NCBI RefSeq assembly: GCF_017497975.1 | Contig: NZ_JAGDEL010000009.1 | Coordinates: 124,001-188,000 of the forward strand | Source of the DNA: Metabacillus bambusae | Lineage (GTDB): Bacteria > Bacillota > Bacilli > Bacillales > Bacillaceae | DNA: 64,000 bases | Reading direction: 5' to 3' | Shown here: positions 61,594-64,000 of the stretch, piece by piece | Layout of the letters: the number at the start of each line of letters is the position of its first letter | Position numbering within the stretch: position 1 is the stretch's first letter | Translations under genes and position numbers: made by a program | Notes under the pieces: model-generated | The model's input: only the letters and a program-made list of their open reading frames with translations | What the model was told of the DNA's origin: nothing | The model's database searches: none

Positions 61594-63177
61594 ATGAAAA
61601 AAATACTAATACTGCTTTTAACAGCTATATTATTACTTACGGCATGCAGTTCGAAAGAAAAAGTAAGTAAAGAGCCTTCTAAAAGTGCAGAAGTGAATAA
61701 AGAAGGATTCCCAATTGTAGAAGAAGAAATAAAATTATCCATGATGGCACCTGGTACTGGTATGGCTGAATGGAAAGACATGCCTACTTTAAAGGAGTAT
61801 GCAGAGAAAACAAAAATTAACTTTGAATATATTACTCCACCAATGAGTGATTTCCAGACTAAATTAAATCTAGCATTTGCTAGTGGAGATATTGCAGATG
61901 TTATTTATGCAGCAGGGTCAACGAATTTGACTCCTGGTATGGAAGTAGATTATGGAAAACAAGGAGTATTGGTACCTTTAGAAGATCTTATTAAAGAATA
62001 TGCTCCTAATATACAAAAAATATTTGATGAAAACCCTGAAATTAAAAAATCCGTTACAACTGTTGATGGGCACATCTATTCACTACCTGCTATCAATATG
62101 CATCCGACATCTGGCTGGTATAGAGGTCCAATGTGGTTCAATGGTCAATGGCTAAAAGCATTAGGTGTGAAAGAATTACCTAAGACCACTGATGAACTAT
62201 ATGATTTATTAGTACGGTTTAAAACTGAAGATCCAAATGGAAATGGAAAAGCAGATGAAATTCCATTAACAGATGTAAAAATGGATAGCACACGTCCTTG
62301 GTTACTCGGTGCTTTTGGATTGAAAGAGTGGGGTATTGATGAAGTTGATGGAAAAGTAAGATATACGCCTATGACAGACAATTATAAAGAATATTTAACT
62401 TATATGAATAAACTTTTTGAAGAAGGACTATTAGATCCAGAGACGTTTTCACAATCTGATGAACAGAAAAAAGCAAAAGGACAAGCGAACCGGCTTGGAT
62501 TATTCCCAGATTATTTCTCATTCTTTACTACTGGTGAAACACAAGAAGTAGCAATAAACAATCCAATGTTTCATCCTCTAACTAGTTCAGTTTCAGATGA
62601 GCCATTGTTCCCACGTAGTCCTGGAATAAGTAGGGGTGCTTTCGCTATCACAAGTAACAATGAAAATCCAGAAGCTACGATTCGATGGGTTGATTATTTC
62701 TATTCAAAAGAAGGTCGTGAATACTTAAATGATGGACCTGAAGGATATCTTTGGAAAAAAGGTGAAAACGGTGAAAGAGTGTATCAAGAGGTACCAGAAG
62801 GTTTTGATAGTAGTGAAGATTATCGAGGAACATTAACGCCTGCATATGGAATTACTGCACCAACTGTTACGGCTCGAATCGAAGGTGTTGAACTATCAGA
62901 ATTTGATAAGTTTATTGAAGCTGAAACGAAGGAAAAGATTGATCCTTATGCAAAGGTTCCATTTCCACTTACCTATTTAACAAATGAAGAGCAAGCAACA
63001 GTAAATACCATTGAAGTGGATTTACAATCCTATGTAGAACAAATGGAAGCAAAATTCATCACTGGGGTTGAACCATTATCTAATTGGGATAAATACGTAA
63101 AAACGATTGAAGATATGAATATAGAAAAATATATTCAAGTTTACCAAGATGCTTACGATCGTTGGAAAGATAGTTAA
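61594..63177 (+). CDS. Sugar-binding lipoprotein (LplA/YtcQ-like)
   Basis: A 527-residue extracellular solute-binding protein with lipobox LLTACSS (Cys near residue 18) after a basic start. The body is a family 1 binding protein of the large LplA/YtcQ type, with DPNGNGKADEIPLT (a calcium-site-like loop) near residue 215. ATG 61594 has AAAGGGG 8 nt upstream; the 61576 ATG lies ahead of that site. It delivers an oligosaccharide to the two permeases. Confidence 0.9.
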   Translation: MKKILILLLTAILLLTACSSKEKVSKEPSKSAEVNKEGFPIVEEEIKLSMMAPGTGMAEWKDMPTLKEYAEKTKINFEYITPPMSDFQTKLNLAFASGDIADVIYAAGSTNLTPGMEVDYGKQGVLVPLEDLIKEYAPNIQKIFDENPEIKKSVTTVDGHIYSLPAINMHPTSGWYRGPMWFNGQWLKALGVKELPKTTDELYDLLVRFKTEDPNGNGKADEIPLTDVKMDSTRPWLLGAFGLKEWGIDEVDGKVRYTPMTDNYKEYLTYMNKLFEEGLLDPETFSQSDEQKKAKGQANRLGLFPDYFSFFTTGETQEVAINNPMFHPLTSSVSDEPLFPRSPGISRGAFAITSNNENPEATIRWVDYFYSKEGREYLNDGPEGYLWKKGENGERVYQEVPEGFDSSEDYRGTLTPAYGITAPTVTARIEGVELSEFDKFIEAETKEKIDPYAKVPFPLTYLTNEEQATVNTIEVDLQSYVEQMEAKFITGVEPLSNWDKYVKTIEDMNIEKYIQVYQDAYDRWKDS

Positions 63178-63240
63178 TAGGATTAACATTATATTCTAAT
63201 CCCTGATAGACTAATAAATTAATATGAAAATAAAGGATGG

Positions 63241-63274
63241 ATCGTATGCCCCTAATAAAAAGAGGGTATACGAT
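63241..63274 (+). terminator. Hairpin after the binding-protein gene
   Basis: ATCGTATGCCC pairs with GGGTATACGAT (one G-T pair) around a 12-nt loop, followed by an AT-rich tail. It lies between the lipoprotein gene and the glucosidase remnant and could end or attenuate transcription. Confidence 0.55.
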
Positions 63275-63301
63275 TCATCATTATATTTTGGAGGATTGAA
63301 C

Positions 63302-63459
63302 ATGGGAAAATACAAAAATAGTCATTTTCCCATATACGAACGATTGAATAGTTTAATAAATCAAATGACATTGAAAGAAAAGGTAGCCAATTAAATCAAA
63401 AAATGTATGGATGGGAAGCCTACAATAAAACAGAAAATGGATATGAATTAAAAAGATAA
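63302..63459 (+). pseudogene. GH3 beta-glucosidase remnant (frameshifted, truncated)
   Basis: TTGGAGGATTGAAC precedes an ATG that opens LNSLINQMTLKEKVAN and a stop at 63392. A one-base shift near 63383 continues as QLNQKMYGWEAYNKTENG and stops at 63457. Together these match the N-terminal LxxQMTLEEKVGQLNQ pattern and following segment of family 3 beta-glucosidases. The remaining several hundred residues are missing. It was probably the hydrolase of the adjacent sugar importer. Confidence 0.72.
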
Positions 63460-63597
63460 ATTTACAAGGCCTTGGTTCTCATGGCCAATTCGATGTTTAG
63501 TGAATTTTTATTAACCCAATGTCTTCTGTTTGTAAAAGGCAGTCCATTAGCAAATAGGTAAGAAAGATAAACGAGAGTGATTATGGAGGTGAAACAT
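63460..63597. other. Short gap after the glucosidase remnant
   Basis: No further glucosidase sequence was recognised in this stretch. It leads to the asparaginase ribosome binding site (ATGGAGGTG). Confidence 0.4.
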
Positions 63598-64000
63598 ATG
63601 AGTGTTGAAGTTCTAGTAAATGATTATCGAAATGGTTACCTTGAAAATATCCATCCTGGTCATATTTGTGGGGTGAATGCAACAGGAATTATCAAATACA
63701 AGGTAGGAGATACAGAGCATTGGACTTTTTTGCGGTCCGCATTAAAGCCAATACAGGCGATTCCAGCAATTGCTAATCATATTCAGGAGCATTTCAAGCT
63801 AACGAATCGTGAAACATCCCTAATTGCTGCATCACATCGAGGTGAAGAATTACATATCGATGAGCTGGAGAAATTACTGGATAAAATCGGGGTAGCAGAA
63901 GAAGAATTGCTATGCCACCCGACATACCCACTAAATTCAAGGGCAAAGGAAGCACTCCTAAAAAAGAATCAACCGAAAAGAAAGCTATACCATAATTGTT
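63598..64000 (+). CDS. L-asparaginase II family protein, N-terminal part
   Basis: The first 134 codons are present; the gene runs off the right edge. Family features are the N-terminal FLRSALKPIQAIPAI, AASHRGEELHIDEL and the end LYHNC, which in this family continues as a Ser-Gly-Lys-His active segment. It hydrolyses asparagine to aspartate and ammonia. ATGGAGGTG lies 6 nt upstream of the ATG at 63598. It appears unrelated to the sugar importer. Confidence 0.82.
   Translation, partial: MSVEVLVNDYRNGYLENIHPGHICGVNATGIIKYKVGDTEHWTFLRSALKPIQAIPAIANHIQEHFKLTNRETSLIAASHRGEELHIDELEKLLDKIGVAEEELLCHPTYPLNSRAKEALLKKNQPKRKLYHNC

Overview
The window is chromosomal DNA from an AT-rich, endospore-forming member of the Bacillaceae. 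The evidence is a GerA-type germinant receptor operon, gerQ, a LiaFSR cell-envelope stress system, a sigma-B-type promoter, TnrA boxes and strong Shine-Dalgarno sites throughout. Gene order also matches Bacillus subtilis in blocks: nasA/nasBCDEF, liaIH-liaFSR, and ywdF-ung-ywdI-ywdK-gerQ-hemQ-pta-lipL. No tRNA, rRNA, CRISPR array, prophage or intact insertion sequence was seen.

Layout. 1-0.9 kb: a MarR regulator and a truncated MFS pump with palindromic operators. 0.9-11.8 kb: assimilatory nitrate/nitrite reduction, with nasA divergent from nasB-nasC, then a terminator, a second TnrA-type promoter and nasD-nasE-nasF. 12-15.6 kb: fatty acid desaturase and a Rieske/FAD oxidoreductase. 15.8-19.7 kb: lia operon without liaG. 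19.7-29.5 kb: RsbR-like STAS protein, ABC-F protein, topoisomerase III, small enzymes, a NERD protein, niaP and a nitroreductase. 29.6-32.9 kb: two Dpp-like permeases plus a membrane-anchored beta-propeller, with no ATPase or binding protein. 33.3 kb: a cluster of DnaA-box-like 9-mers. 33.7-40.2 kb: a thioredoxin-reductase-like protein, then an AraC regulator divergent from galK-galE-galT. 40.6-48.5 kb: HPP protein, general stress protein, and the ywd/hemQ/pta block. 48.6-53.9 kb: germinant receptor operon with a duplicated C subunit and a 41-codon leader gene. 54.2-55.8 kb: lipL and cutC. 56.0-63.5 kb: gene remnants, a YtdP-type membrane AraC regulator, an LplABC/YtcPQ-type sugar importer without its own ATPase, and a broken GH3 glucosidase. 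The window ends inside an asparaginase gene.

Three kinds of repeat lie between the genes. (1) Degenerate tandem repeats with a period of 21 nt occur at four loci (about 7.05, 25.6, 33.0 and 44.3 kb), each just downstream of a terminator or gene end. (2) A dispersed element of up to about 170 bp carries a GCTCCAGCGCC motif at one end and a GCGCAAGCGCC motif at the other; it has seven full or partial copies, and one subfamily carries a DnaA-box-like 9-mer. (3) A MITE-like element has GGCTCTGTT-type terminal inverted repeats and includes an internally deleted copy inside the lia operon.

Several starts were moved from the longest open frame to the start codon with a well-spaced Shine-Dalgarno site: nasA, nasE, desaturase, yhfW, liaI, liaH, liaF, galK, galT, ung, ywdI, lipL, gerA and others. 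Functions are assigned from recognised motifs, length and synteny only; no database search was possible.
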